The notes: a model not told the origin generated them from the letters alone. Positions 1 through 7,433 are shown, counted from the first letter of the stretch. The stretch: 21,827 bases of DNA from an uncultured Bacilli bacterium (GCA_947632415.1 CANRPB010000010.1:1-21827), one strand, 5' to 3'. Made by a program: numbers and translations.

Positions 1-317
1 GAAAATACATGAGTTAAATACCCAACATTTCTATCAATTAACCTTTGCGAATAATTAAATAAATTGGCTTCTAAATTAATGTATTCACCTCCTGTAGATA
101 AAACAATATGAATAAGAACATCAACAGCTCTTTTCTTATCATTTTTATTACGGTTATTAATATCATTGCCTTTGATAAAAATATTATCTTTAATATCTTC
201 GTATGGAATATCTAGAAACTCACTAACGATAAAAGCAGCTTTTCTTGAATCATCCGCATCACCATACATTTTTTTAAATAATGGGTCATAACCCATCGCA
301 ATAAATTCTTTTGACAT
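1..317 (-). CDS. Rpn/PD-(D/E)XK nuclease family protein, N-terminal part (cut by window edge)
   Basis: The reverse strand reads an open frame of about 105 codons from ATG at 315-317 to the window edge. A strong GGAAGGA ribosome binding site precedes the start. The protein begins MSKEFIAMGYDPLFKKMYGD, the usual opening of the Rpn / PD-(D/E)XK 'putative transposase' nuclease family. Further in, VDVLIHIV followed by YINLEAN fits the D...(I/L)E-x-(N/Q) core of the PD-(D/E)XK fold, and RNVGYLTHVF fits the next helix. In this family (PDDEXK_2/Rpn, RecA-independent recombination-promoting nucleases) the enzymes cut DNA and are often carried on mobile DNA. The C-terminal half lies outside the window, so completeness cannot be judged. 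It is divergent from the calcium ATPase gene. Confidence 0.75.
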   Translation of the reverse strand, partial: MSKEFIAMGYDPLFKKMYGDADDSRKAAFIVSEFLDIPYEDIKDNIFIKGNDINNRNKNDKKRAVDVLIHIVLSTGGEYINLEANLFNYSQRLIDRNVGYLTHVF

Positions 318-613
318 AATATCTTCCTTCCTATTGAGTAAATTTTTTGTCAACAAATAAAGAATAACATGTAATAAAATGTTGCGCAAATGCGTAATTT
401 TCATAATTTGCTAAAGAATATATACAGAAAATTAAAAATCTGTCTAGCAAATTTTAAAAATCGGTAAAAAAAAATTTACCAATTATTAAAATTGATAAAA
501 TCGCAAAAAAAATATACCATAAACATATACTTAGAAACTTTAACGCAATATGTCGACTAAATAAATATATTTTTTTACTTAAACCAAATATATTTAATTA
601 GGAGGACAAAACA
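318..613. other. AT-rich divergent intergenic region
   Basis: About 300 bp separate the divergent nuclease and calcium ATPase genes. I see no credible gene here. It holds a small hairpin (GGTAAA at 463-468, TTTACC at 475-480, A-run loop) that lies upstream of both genes, and one copy of the heptamer ATGTCGA at 550-556. No convincing -35/-10 pair stands out in this very AT-rich stretch. The ATPase ribosome binding site AGGAGG is at 600-605. Confidence 0.5.
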
Positions 614-3229
614 ATGGAAACAAATAACGGACTAAGCAACAAACAAGTTATAGAAAACAGAGAAAAATACGGAAAAAATATAATATCAAGTAAAAAAAGA
701 GAAGGATTCATAAAATTATTTCTATCCTCATTTGGCGATCCAATAATTAGAATACTACTAATAGCGCTAGGAATAAAAGTCATATTCCTCATCAAAAACT
801 TTGACTGGTACGAAACAGTTGGCATCGTAATAGCGATCTTCATCGCATCATTTATCTCAACAATATCAGAATATGGAAGCGAAAAAGCCTTCCTAAAACT
901 TCAAGAAGAATCCTCAAAATTAAAATGCCGTGTCAAAAGAAATAATAAAATTGAAGAAATAAACATTGACGAAGTCGTAGTAAACGACATTGTTTTACTA
1001 GAACCAGGCGACAAAATACCAGCCGACGGCGTAATAATAAATGGAAACATAAACGTCGATGAATCAACCATAAACGGCGAAGCCAAAGAAATAAAAAAAA
1101 CACCATGCCAAAACCTAAAAAACATAACAGAAAAATCACGACTATTTCGAGGAACAGTCGTCTATTCAGGAACAAGCACCATGTTAGTAACAGCCGTAGG
1201 CGACAAAACCTTCTATGGTGAAATCGCCTCAGAACTACAAGAAAAACAACCAGATAGTCCATTAAAAATAAGACTAAGAGGCCTAGCACAAAGCATAAGT
1301 AAATTAGGATATATTGGCGCAATATTAGTAAGCATATCATATCTATTTAACGTTATAATAATCGACAACAACTTTGAATTAAAACAAATAATAGAAACAA
1401 TTACCAACTTTAGAACAATGTTTGGATATCTACTATATGCCCTAACATTAAGCGTAACCGTAATAGTTGTCGCAGTACCAGAAGGACTACCAATGATGAT
1501 AACACTAGTTCTATCATCAAACATGAAAAGAATGATAAAAAATAACGTCATGGTAAGAAAAATGGTCGGCATAGAAACAGCCGGAAGTATCAACATCCTT
1601 TTTACAGATAAAACAGGAACTATAACCAAAGGCAAACTAGAAGTAGTTGGCTTTATGAGCGGAAACCTAAAAGAATACGCCAAAGAAACAGACTTAATAA
1701 AATATCAAACACTTCACAACATGGTTAAACTATCATGCCTATACAATAATGCAAGTACCTACAGCAATGGTAAAATAATAGGCGGAAATATAACCGATAG
1801 AGCAGTTCTAGGCTTTATAAAAAGTAATAAAATTGAAACAATAAAAAAAATATCATCCACACCATTCGATAGTAAAAACAAATATTCAAGTACCATAATA
1901 TCCGATGGAATAAAAAAATACAATCTTGTCAAAGGCGCACCCGAAGTTATATTAAATAAGTGCAAAAAATACTACACCGAAACAGGAACAATAAAATACC
2001 TATATGACAAAAAAAACATAAATAATCTAATCAATCAAAAAGCCAGTAACGGCATCCGAGTTTTAGCCTTAGCATACAACAACGAAGAAGACATAAATGA
2101 CTTAATATTTATAGGACTATTATTTATAAAAGACGAAATAAGAACCGATTCAATCAAAGGCCTAGAACTAGTAAAAAAAGCACATATCCAAACAGTAATG
2201 ATAACAGGTGATAACAAAACAACCGCCACATCAATCGGAAAAGAAGTAGGAATAATAACAAATGAAAAAGACTTAATCATAACAAGTACAGAACTAAACA
2301 ACATGACAGATGAAGAAGTAAAAAAAATTATTCCCAATTTACGCATCGTAGCCCGCTCATTACCCAAAGATAAGAGCCGATTAGTTAGAATTAGCCAAGA
2401 ATTAGGCCTTGTAGTAGGAATGACAGGAGATGGAGTAAACGATGCACCAGCCTTAAAAAGAGCCGACGTCGGCTTTGCTATGGGAAGCGGAACCGAAGTC
2501 TCCAAAGAAGCCAGCGATATTATAATAATGGATGATAACTTTATGTCGATATCCAATGCTATACTATACGGTAGAACCATCTTCAAAAGTATCAGAAAAT
2601 TCATTATATTTCAATTAACTGTTAATATCTGCGCAGTAGGACTATCCATTATTGGACCATTTATCGGCATAGAAACACCAGTAACCGTAATTCAAATGCT
2701 ATGGATAAACATGGTAATGGATACCTTAGCAGGAATTGCCTTTGCCTACGAACCACCATTACTTGAATATATGGAAGAACAACCAAAAAGAAAAGACGAA
2801 GCCATTATCAATGATTACATGAAAAATGAAATAATTGTAACTGGAATTTATTCCTCACTTCTTTGCATACTATTCTTAAAACTACCAATTATTGCCAAAA
2901 TGTTTAGAGATGGAATCAATAACGAATATCTAATGAGTGCCTTTTTTGGACTATTTATATTCATAGGAATATTCAATAGTTTCAACGCCAGAACAAGTCG
3001 AATCAATGTTTTCGCCAATTTACTAAAAAATAAAGTCTTCTTATCCGTAATAATATTTATAGCCATTGTCCAAATAATACTAATTTACTTTGGTGGTAAT
3101 CTATTTAGAACCGTTGGACTCAATCTCTTTGAATTTAACTTCATGCTTTTACTAGCATTAACAGTAATACCATTCGATTGGTTAAGAAAATATATATTGA
3201 AAAAGAAAAAGGTTAACTTTGGTGTTTAA
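614..3229 (+). CDS. Calcium-transporting P-type ATPase, PMCA-like (P2B)
   Basis: The 871-residue protein has the full P-type ATPase plan. PEGLP in membrane helix 4 is at residues 289-293, DKTGT with the phosphorylated Asp at 332, KGAPE in the nucleotide domain, TGD near the hinge, and TGDGVNDAP at about 604-612. Two features point to a plasma-membrane calcium pump rather than a SERCA or proton pump: the VPEGLP context, and helix 6 reading MLWINMVMDTLAGIAFAYEPP, which matches the PMCA pattern N-x3-D. It would export Ca2+ from the cytoplasm using ATP. The actuator motif reads NGEA instead of the usual TGES (near residue 156), which is odd. The start follows AGGAGG at 600-605 with ideal spacing. 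It is monocistronic: a strong terminator overlaps the stop codon. Confidence 0.92.
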   Translation: METNNGLSNKQVIENREKYGKNIISSKKREGFIKLFLSSFGDPIIRILLIALGIKVIFLIKNFDWYETVGIVIAIFIASFISTISEYGSEKAFLKLQEESSKLKCRVKRNNKIEEINIDEVVVNDIVLLEPGDKIPADGVIINGNINVDESTINGEAKEIKKTPCQNLKNITEKSRLFRGTVVYSGTSTMLVTAVGDKTFYGEIASELQEKQPDSPLKIRLRGLAQSISKLGYIGAILVSISYLFNVIIIDNNFELKQIIETITNFRTMFGYLLYALTLSVTVIVVAVPEGLPMMITLVLSSNMKRMIKNNVMVRKMVGIETAGSINILFTDKTGTITKGKLEVVGFMSGNLKEYAKETDLIKYQTLHNMVKLSCLYNNASTYSNGKIIGGNITDRAVLGFIKSNKIETIKKISSTPFDSKNKYSSTIISDGIKKYNLVKGAPEVILNKCKKYYTETGTIKYLYDKKNINNLINQKASNGIRVLALAYNNEEDINDLIFIGLLFIKDEIRTDSIKGLELVKKAHIQTVMITGDNKTTATSIGKEVGIITNEKDLIITSTELNNMTDEEVKKIIPNLRIVARSLPKDKSRLVRISQELGLVVGMTGDGVNDAPALKRADVGFAMGSGTEVSKEASDIIIMDDNFMSISNAILYGRTIFKSIRKFIIFQLTVNICAVGLSIIGPFIGIETPVTVIQMLWINMVMDTLAGIAFAYEPPLLEYMEEQPKRKDEAIINDYMKNEIIVTGIYSSLLCILFLKLPIIAKMFRDGINNEYLMSAFFGLFIFIGIFNSFNARTSRINVFANLLKNKVFLSVIIFIAIVQIILIYFGGNLFRTVGLNLFEFNFMLLLALTVIPFDWLRKYILKKKKVNFGV

Positions 3230-3238
3230 CCTTTTTTT
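3206..3238 (+). terminator. Rho-independent terminator of the calcium ATPase gene
   Basis: An 11-bp perfect stem (AAAAAGGTTAA at 3206-3216, TTAACCTTTTT at 3226-3236) with a 9-nt loop is followed by a T run. The stop codon TAA lies inside the right arm. Confidence 0.9.
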
Positions 3239-3268
3239 CGACATATTTCTAAATAATTCCAAATTTTT

Positions 3269-3297
3269 TTGCTTTATTAGTGAAAATATGGTAATAT
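3269..3297 (+). promoter_or_regulatory. Putative sigma-A promoter of agrA-agrC
   Basis: TTGCTT at 3269-3274 and TAATAT at 3292-3297 are separated by 17 bp, placing a transcription start about 45 nt before the agrA start. The match to consensus is moderate and the region is AT-rich. Confidence 0.4.
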
Positions 3298-3349
3298 TAT
3301 ATAGGGTAGATTAACTTTTAGCAAACGTAAAAAATAAGGGATGAGGAAA

Positions 3350-4060
3350 ATGATTAATTTTATAGCAGTAGACGATAACAATAAATTTTTAGAAATTATA
3401 GTAAACACAATTACCAAGGTTATGATGAAAAATAAATTCATTTACAAAACACACTCATTTAGTGAATACGACGAAAAATTTTTTAAATTAATGAATTCAA
3501 ATTTACCAAATAAAATATATATTATGGATATAGAAACAAGACAAGCATCAGGAATTGATGTTGCACGAAAGATAAGAAAAAATGACGTTGATAGTATCAT
3601 TATTTTCGCAACAGTTCATAATGAAGCAGGATTAATCCTGCTAAAAGACGATTTAATGTTTTTAAATTTTATATGTAAATTTGATGATTTTGAAAACAAA
3701 CTACGCAAATCTATAAACAAAGCACTTGAGTTTATTAATCATAGACCATCAATAAAATTTAGTGATTCAGGTTCTTTATATAACATTTTAATCAAAGATA
3801 TTCTATATATTTGCAAAGAAGATAATGACAGAAAATGTACGATAAATACAAGTTATTCAAAATACAAAGTAAACCTAACACTAAAAGAACTTAATAAATT
3901 ATGTAATAACTGTCTAAGACAATCGCATAGAAGTTGCTTTGTTAATATGGATAGAGTTAGAACAATAGACAAACATAAAAATATTATTGAATTTGATAAT
4001 GGAGAGAAAATAAATATGTTATCTTCATTATATAAAAAGGAGTTGAGTATTTGTGATTAG
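3350..4060 (+). CDS. agrA: AgrA-like LytTR response regulator
   Basis: The 236-residue protein has a receiver domain (about 1-125) with DD near residues 8-9 in FIAVDDNN and the phosphoacceptor Asp60 in YIMDIE. A LytTR DNA-binding domain follows (about 135-236) with ILYICKED and the signature HRSCFVNMDRVRTI. This is the AgrA/ComE architecture: a response regulator that binds direct repeats and activates transcription when phosphorylated by its partner kinase. I chose ATG 3350 because AAGGG at 3336-3340 is 9 nt upstream; the ATG at 3341 would abut that site. The last 8 bp overlap the start of the AgrC-like kinase gene, so the two are translationally coupled. Order A then C is the reverse of Staphylococcus (B-D-C-A). 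Confidence 0.9.
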   Translation: MINFIAVDDNNKFLEIIVNTITKVMMKNKFIYKTHSFSEYDEKFFKLMNSNLPNKIYIMDIETRQASGIDVARKIRKNDVDSIIIFATVHNEAGLILLKDDLMFLNFICKFDDFENKLRKSINKALEFINHRPSIKFSDSGSLYNILIKDILYICKEDNDRKCTINTSYSKYKVNLTLKELNKLCNNCLRQSHRSCFVNMDRVRTIDKHKNIIEFDNGEKINMLSSLYKKELSICD

Positions 4061-5360
4061 TATAAGCTTATTTTTAGGAGTTTTTGTATTAATTATCTCA
4101 CAGATATATGCACTTTCTAGGTTCTATGAAGAAAAAATTAACTTAAAAAAATTTAATACATATTTAATATTAATTATCTTAACCATCGCAGCAACATTAA
4201 ATAGTATATTTATAAATGGATTTATTAGAATAATCTTTTCAGTTATTATGCTTGCAATAGGTAATTTTATGATTTTTAAAAAGAAACTAAATGAAACAAT
4301 AGTAAGTACTATATTTTGTTATTTAATACTATCATTAGCAGATATAATAAGTGCTTTATTGTTAATTATAATATTTAGTAAGGACGCAAACTTTATTAAA
4401 AATGAATATTTTGCTACATTTATAGGCAATATTCTAGTATCATTTGTTTTCATCATAATTATAATGATACCAATTGTAAAAACTACTTATATGAAATTAA
4501 TAGATTTAACCAATAAACTTAAAATAAAAAATTTAATTTTAAGTTGTATATTACTAATAATAAGCATTAATTTTTTAATGGCAATAATATACTATGATAT
4601 GAATTCAATATATGTTATCATTACAAATTCTCTATTACTGCTAATTTACTCATATATTGTCTTTAAAGCAATTAATGAAAAGAACAATAATATAATGATT
4701 AAAGCAGAAAATGCCTCGTTGATGAATAGTTTGAGTGAATATGAAAATATGGTTGATCGCCAAAGAATAGATAATCACGAAAATAAAAACCAATTATTAA
4801 TAATAAAAAATATGATTAATAAAAAGGATAAAAATGTCATCAAGTATATTGATACAATTATTAAGGATGAAAAGGAAGATGATGAAGCATTATATACTAA
4901 AGTTAAAACAATTCCTTCTGGTGGATTACAAGGTATTATCTATCAAAAAATGCTCACTATGAAAGACAACAATATTTCATTTAGTTTAGATGTGAGTCGT
5001 GATGTTAGAAAAATAGACTTAGATAGTTTAGGTATGGAGAATAACTACAAATTATGCAAAATCATCGGTGTTCTATTGGATAATGCTATAGAAGAAAGTA
5101 TAAAAATTGAAAATAAGTGCGTCATGATTTCATTATACATTGATGAAGATATGTTAATTATTGAGATAGCTAATAGATTTGACAGCGAGATAAATTTAGA
5201 AAAAATAGATGATGAAGGATTTACGAGCAAAGGTGAAGGCCATGGATATGGCTTGTCCTTAGTAAAAAATATTATTTCAGAAAATAGTGATACATTTACT
5301 AATGAAAGAAAAATTATAAATGATGTATTTAAACAAACAATAAAGGTTAAAATAAAATAA
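4053..5360 (+). CDS. agrC: AgrC-like peptide-sensing histidine kinase
   Basis: The 435-residue protein starts with GTG at 4053, 10 nt after AAAAGGAG. Residues 1 to about 205 are hydrophobic with roughly six membrane helices, as in AgrC sensor domains. A coiled dimerisation helix follows with the likely phosphorylated His242 in IDNHENKNQ. The HATPase domain carries an N box (LLDNAIEES) and a G box (GEGHGYGLSLV). This is the GHKL/HPK10 class of kinase that senses cyclic peptide pheromones and phosphorylates a LytTR regulator. It overlaps agrA by 8 bp and converges on the agrB-agrD transcript, with a shared terminator region between. Its codon use is richer in T-ending codons than the flanking calcium ATPase and secA genes. 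Confidence 0.9.
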   Translation: MISISLFLGVFVLIISQIYALSRFYEEKINLKKFNTYLILIILTIAATLNSIFINGFIRIIFSVIMLAIGNFMIFKKKLNETIVSTIFCYLILSLADIISALLLIIIFSKDANFIKNEYFATFIGNILVSFVFIIIIMIPIVKTTYMKLIDLTNKLKIKNLILSCILLIISINFLMAIIYYDMNSIYVIITNSLLLLIYSYIVFKAINEKNNNIMIKAENASLMNSLSEYENMVDRQRIDNHENKNQLLIIKNMINKKDKNVIKYIDTIIKDEKEDDEALYTKVKTIPSGGLQGIIYQKMLTMKDNNISFSLDVSRDVRKIDLDSLGMENNYKLCKIIGVLLDNAIEESIKIENKCVMISLYIDEDMLIIEIANRFDSEINLEKIDDEGFTSKGEGHGYGLSLVKNIISENSDTFTNERKIINDVFKQTIKVKIK

Positions 5361-5390
5361 AAAAGCTCAAATTTGAACTTTTTTATTTTA
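5359..5390. terminator. Bidirectional terminator between agrC and agrD
   Basis: AAAAAG (to 5365) and CTTTTTT (from 5378) flank the palindrome TCAAATTTGA at 5367-5376, with one C/A mismatch. T runs lie on both strands. It abuts the agrC stop and overlaps the 3' end of agrD, so the converging transcripts probably share it. Confidence 0.75.
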
Positions 5391-5502
5391 TTAAACTTTG
5401 TGGGCATTCAGGTTCATCCAACATAACAAGAGCACAAGCCTTTGAATTAGTATTTGCTGTTAAAGAACCAAAAGCTGACAAAATAGTAGCTAAAAATTCC
5501 AT
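5383..5502 (-). CDS. agrD: AgrD-like cyclic lactone autoinducer peptide precursor
   Basis: A 39-codon gene starts at ATG (5500-5502) just after a strong GAGGAGG site at 5509-5515. The product has the three-part layout of AgrD. An amphipathic N-terminal leader (MEFLATILSAFGSLTA) is followed by a central segment NSKACALVML with a single Cys at residue 23, then an acidic tail DEPECPQSLIK. The tail matches the conserved AgrD C-terminus (D-E-x-E-x-P-x-S/E-L) recognised by AgrB. The pheromone would be a thiolactone ring closed through Cys23. The Cys-to-DE spacing is one residue longer than in S. aureus AgrD, so the ring may be CALVML or CALVM. It lies 34 bp downstream of agrB on the same strand. 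Confidence 0.92.
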   Translation of the reverse strand: MEFLATILSAFGSLTANTNSKACALVMLDEPECPQSLIK

Positions 5503-5536
5503 ACTCTACCTCCTCTTTACTCTATGTTTAAATTAA

Positions 5537-6148
5537 TTAATTTAAACCATACTTTGCGATATATGCCTTGTAATTATTATAAGGCATTTTAAATATTCTA
5601 TATGTAATTGGCGATATTAATATATTTTGTAATAGCGTAGCCATTAAAAACGAATTTGACAAAAAATTATCTTTAATTGTAATTGATAAAACAACATACA
5701 CTGATGCAACAACAACTGATAATATCTTATAAATTTTTCTTCTTTTCTTATTTACAATCGGCTTCTTATGAGTATCAGCTGGCGAAAATAATGAGATAAG
5801 AACAACCGAAATAAAACCAATAATAACTTTATAAGTTACATCTATTTTTAAATATAAAGCAATTAAAGGTATTCCTATAAAAGATAAAGTAGACGATACA
5901 ATGCACATCCAAGTTTTAGAAGCATGTATTCCAAACGAAGGTGAACGCATAACAGTAAATATTAACATAAATATAATAAATTCTTTAAATATACCTAGCA
6001 ATATCGCTAAAAAACCAATAAGAATCGTTTTTGTAACAGTTAGATAAATTGCTTCAAGTCCATATTTAATCTCTGCTAATTTTACATCATCATAATCTTT
6101 ATTACTCCTAATTATATTCATACACTTATCTAGCACAAACTTCTTCAT
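5537..6148 (-). CDS. agrB: AgrB-like accessory gene regulator protease/exporter
   Basis: The 203-residue membrane protein matches AgrB in length and motifs. The catalytic His75 and Cys82 lie in SFGIHASKTWMC with the same 7-residue spacing as His77/Cys84 of S. aureus AgrB. The conserved FSPADTHKKPI follows, within several hydrophobic helices. AgrB is a membrane cysteine endopeptidase that removes the C-terminal tail of AgrD and closes the thiolactone ring. The start is preceded by AGAGGTAAGG. It is the first gene of an agrB-agrD unit that converges with agrA-agrC; the divergent neighbour is the cold-shock gene. Two TAAAACTTT direct repeats lie 25-45 bp upstream of the start. Confidence 0.92.
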   Translation of the reverse strand: MKKFVLDKCMNIIRSNKDYDDVKLAEIKYGLEAIYLTVTKTILIGFLAILLGIFKEFIIFMLIFTVMRSPSFGIHASKTWMCIVSSTLSFIGIPLIALYLKIDVTYKVIIGFISVVLISLFSPADTHKKPIVNKKRRKIYKILSVVVASVYVVLSITIKDNFLSNSFLMATLLQNILISPITYRIFKMPYNNYKAYIAKYGLN

Positions 6149-6172
6149 ATATCCTTACCTCTGACATTAGTT

Positions 6173-6193
6173 TAAAACTTTCAATAAAACTTT
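6173..6193 (-). promoter_or_regulatory. Direct repeats upstream of agrB, possible regulator site
   Basis: TAAAACTTT occurs at 6173-6181 and 6185-6193 (AAAGTTTTA on the agrB coding strand), 12 bp start to start. On that strand they would sit between a possible -35 ATGACA (6199-6194) and -10 TTTAAA (6176-6171). LytTR regulators bind 9-bp direct repeats, but normally about 21 bp apart, so the assignment is tentative. Confidence 0.3.
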
Positions 6194-6328
6194 TGTCATA
6201 TTATGTCGTTAAATAACAAATTTTATACACAAAACAAAAAATATTTAAATTAAACTCATAAAAACACAATTTTAATCATAAAAAACAACATTTAACAACA
6301 TAAAAATCAAAAAAACACTTAACAATAG

Positions 6329-6334
6329 TATAAT
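6329..6334 (+). promoter_or_regulatory. Putative -10 box of the cold-shock gene
   Basis: A perfect TATAAT lies at 6329-6334, about 120 nt upstream of the cold-shock ATG. The -35 region is weak. A second possible promoter is TTGAAA at 6384-6389 with TATATT at 6408-6413. If the first is used, the leader is about 110 nt long. Confidence 0.4.
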
Positions 6335-6391
6335 AGGAATGTTCAATAGAAAAATTATGTCGAATTTTGATGTACCGTTTTTATTGAAAAT

Positions 6392-6416
6392 ATATACCAA
6401 AATGAGGTATATTTTT
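6392..6416 (+). promoter_or_regulatory. Terminator-like hairpin in the csp leader
   Basis: ATATACC at 6392-6398 and GGTATAT at 6406-6412 form a 7-bp stem with loop AAAATGA, followed directly by TTTT (6413-6416). It sits between the TATAAT at 6329 and the csp start at 6453, where an attenuator or temperature-sensitive structure could act. Confidence 0.4.
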
Positions 6417-6452
6417 ATTGTAAACGATTTTACTAGAAGGGAGATTTTTGAT

Positions 6453-6665
6453 ATGCGAGGAAAAGTAAAATGGTTCAATAACGATAAAGGATTTGGTTTT
6501 ATAGAATATAAAGAAGGAGAAGACATCTTTGTTCACTATTCTTCCATACTCTCAACAGGCTATAAAACACTAGTTGAAGGACAATACGTCGAATTTGAAT
6601 TAGTAAGAACCGACAAAGGACTTCAAGCCAAAAACGTTGTTGAAATAAAAACTGCTTTAGTATAG
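6453..6665 (+). CDS. Cold-shock domain protein (CspA/CspB family)
   Basis: The 70-residue protein MRGKVKWFNNDKGFGFIEY has the standard cold-shock domain size. It has both RNA-binding motifs: RNP1 (KGFGFIEY, 12-19) and RNP2 (DIFVHYSSI, 24-32). Such proteins bind single-stranded RNA and DNA and melt RNA structure at low temperature. ATG 6453 is chosen because the domain begins there and AGAAGGGAG lies about 9 nt upstream; an in-frame extension further upstream has no family similarity. An own terminator overlaps the stop codon, so it is transcribed alone. The leader contains a hairpin with a T run, compatible with post-transcriptional control. Confidence 0.95.
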   Translation: MRGKVKWFNNDKGFGFIEYKEGEDIFVHYSSILSTGYKTLVEGQYVEFELVRTDKGLQAKNVVEIKTALV

Positions 6666-6675
6666 TAGTTTTTTT
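6648..6675 (+). terminator. Rho-independent terminator of csp
   Basis: AAAACTGCT (6648-6656) pairs with AGTAGTTTT (6664-6672) with one G-U pair and a 7-nt loop, then a T run to 6675. It overlaps the csp stop codon. Confidence 0.8.
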
Positions 6676-6682
6676 GTTTTTA

Positions 6683-6691
6683 TGATAAAAT
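6683..6691 (+). promoter_or_regulatory. Extended -10 promoter of hpf
   Basis: TGATAAAAT at 6683-6691 is an extended -10 element (TG-N-TAAAAT). The start of transcription would fall only about 14 nt before the hpf ATG, giving a very short leader that just contains the GGGAGGA site. The same nonamer precedes secA. Confidence 0.5.
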
Positions 6692-6711
6692 ATTAATGGG
6701 AGGATGATATT

Positions 6712-7236
6712 ATGGAATTTAATATCCATGGAAAAAACATTGAAGTTACCGATGCCATAAAAACACACATTGAATCAAAAATAGGAAAAATAGAAAAATA
6801 CTTCTCAAATGACATAGACATTACAGCTAACGTAACAGTACGCGTTCGCGGTAATGATCAAATTGTAGAAGTAACTATACCTGCTAATAAAATGCTTTTA
6901 AGAGCAGAAGAAACAAATCGCGACCTATATGCAGCCATCGATTTAGTATCAGAAAAACTAGAAAGACAAATTAGAAAAAACAAAACAAAAGCACGTAAAA
7001 ATCTAAAACAAGTTGTTGTATTCAATGACTTTGAAGTATCAAAAGAAGAAGACATCGACGAAGTAGTAGTAAAAAGAAAAACAATTGATACCAAACCAAT
7101 GAGTGAAGAAGAAGCAATCCTACAAATGGAACTTATCGGACACGACTTTTTCCTATTCAAAAATGACAAAACAAACAATGTTTGTGTTGTATATAAAAGG
7201 AAAGATAAAGGTTATGGCATATTAGAGACAAACTAA
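6712..7236 (+). CDS. hpf: Ribosome hibernation promoting factor, long form
   Basis: The 174-residue protein starts MEFNIHGKNIEVTDAIKTHI, typical of the S30AE/YfiA domain (about 1-100), with the basic segment LERQIRKNKTKARKN. A flexible linker leads to a C-terminal domain (about 120-174) with KPMSEEEAILQMELIGHDFFLFKN and VVYKRKDKGYGILE. That tail is the dimerisation domain of long HPF, which joins two 70S ribosomes into inactive 100S particles in stationary phase. The start follows GGGAGGA. It has its own promoter and terminator. The neighbour secA follows 197 bp later on the same strand, an order also common in Bacilli. Confidence 0.95.
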   Translation: MEFNIHGKNIEVTDAIKTHIESKIGKIEKYFSNDIDITANVTVRVRGNDQIVEVTIPANKMLLRAEETNRDLYAAIDLVSEKLERQIRKNKTKARKNLKQVVVFNDFEVSKEEDIDEVVVKRKTIDTKPMSEEEAILQMELIGHDFFLFKNDKTNNVCVVYKRKDKGYGILETN

Positions 7237-7249
7237 AATGTCTCTTTTA
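7224..7249 (+). terminator. Rho-independent terminator of hpf
   Basis: AGAGACA (7224-7230) pairs with TGTCTCT (7239-7245) across an 8-nt loop and is followed by TTTAT. It overlaps the hpf stop codon. Confidence 0.8.
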
Positions 7250-7382
7250 TTATGAAAATATCCAAAATAATTATAAAACAAAAAAATAATCTTTTAATTA
7301 TAACAAGAATCTAATAAAAGCCCTTAATCATAAAAAAAATAAGACATTTTTTATTTAAATACTATTAATTTTACATTTTTTC

Positions 7383-7391
7383 TGATAAAAT
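7383..7391 (+). promoter_or_regulatory. Extended -10 promoter of secA
   Basis: TGATAAAAT at 7383-7391 repeats the extended -10 seen before hpf, about 43 nt before the secA start. No good -35 is present at 16-18 bp. The rest of the 197-bp gap between hpf and secA is AT-rich and holds no gene I can support. Confidence 0.5.
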
Positions 7392-7433
7392 GATTAATGT
7401 ATCAATGAGATGTACTAGAAAAGGAGAGTCAAA

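Noticed and set aside
5045..5407. 120-codon open frame on the minus strand opposite agrC and overlapping agrD
   Set aside because: It is a shadow of agrC in another frame; the real minus-strand gene at its end is agrD, which uses a different frame and has a strong ribosome binding site.
6339..6452. In-frame extension of the cold-shock protein by 38 residues
   Set aside because: Cold-shock proteins start at MRGKVKWF; the extension covers the leader hairpin and has no ribosome binding site.
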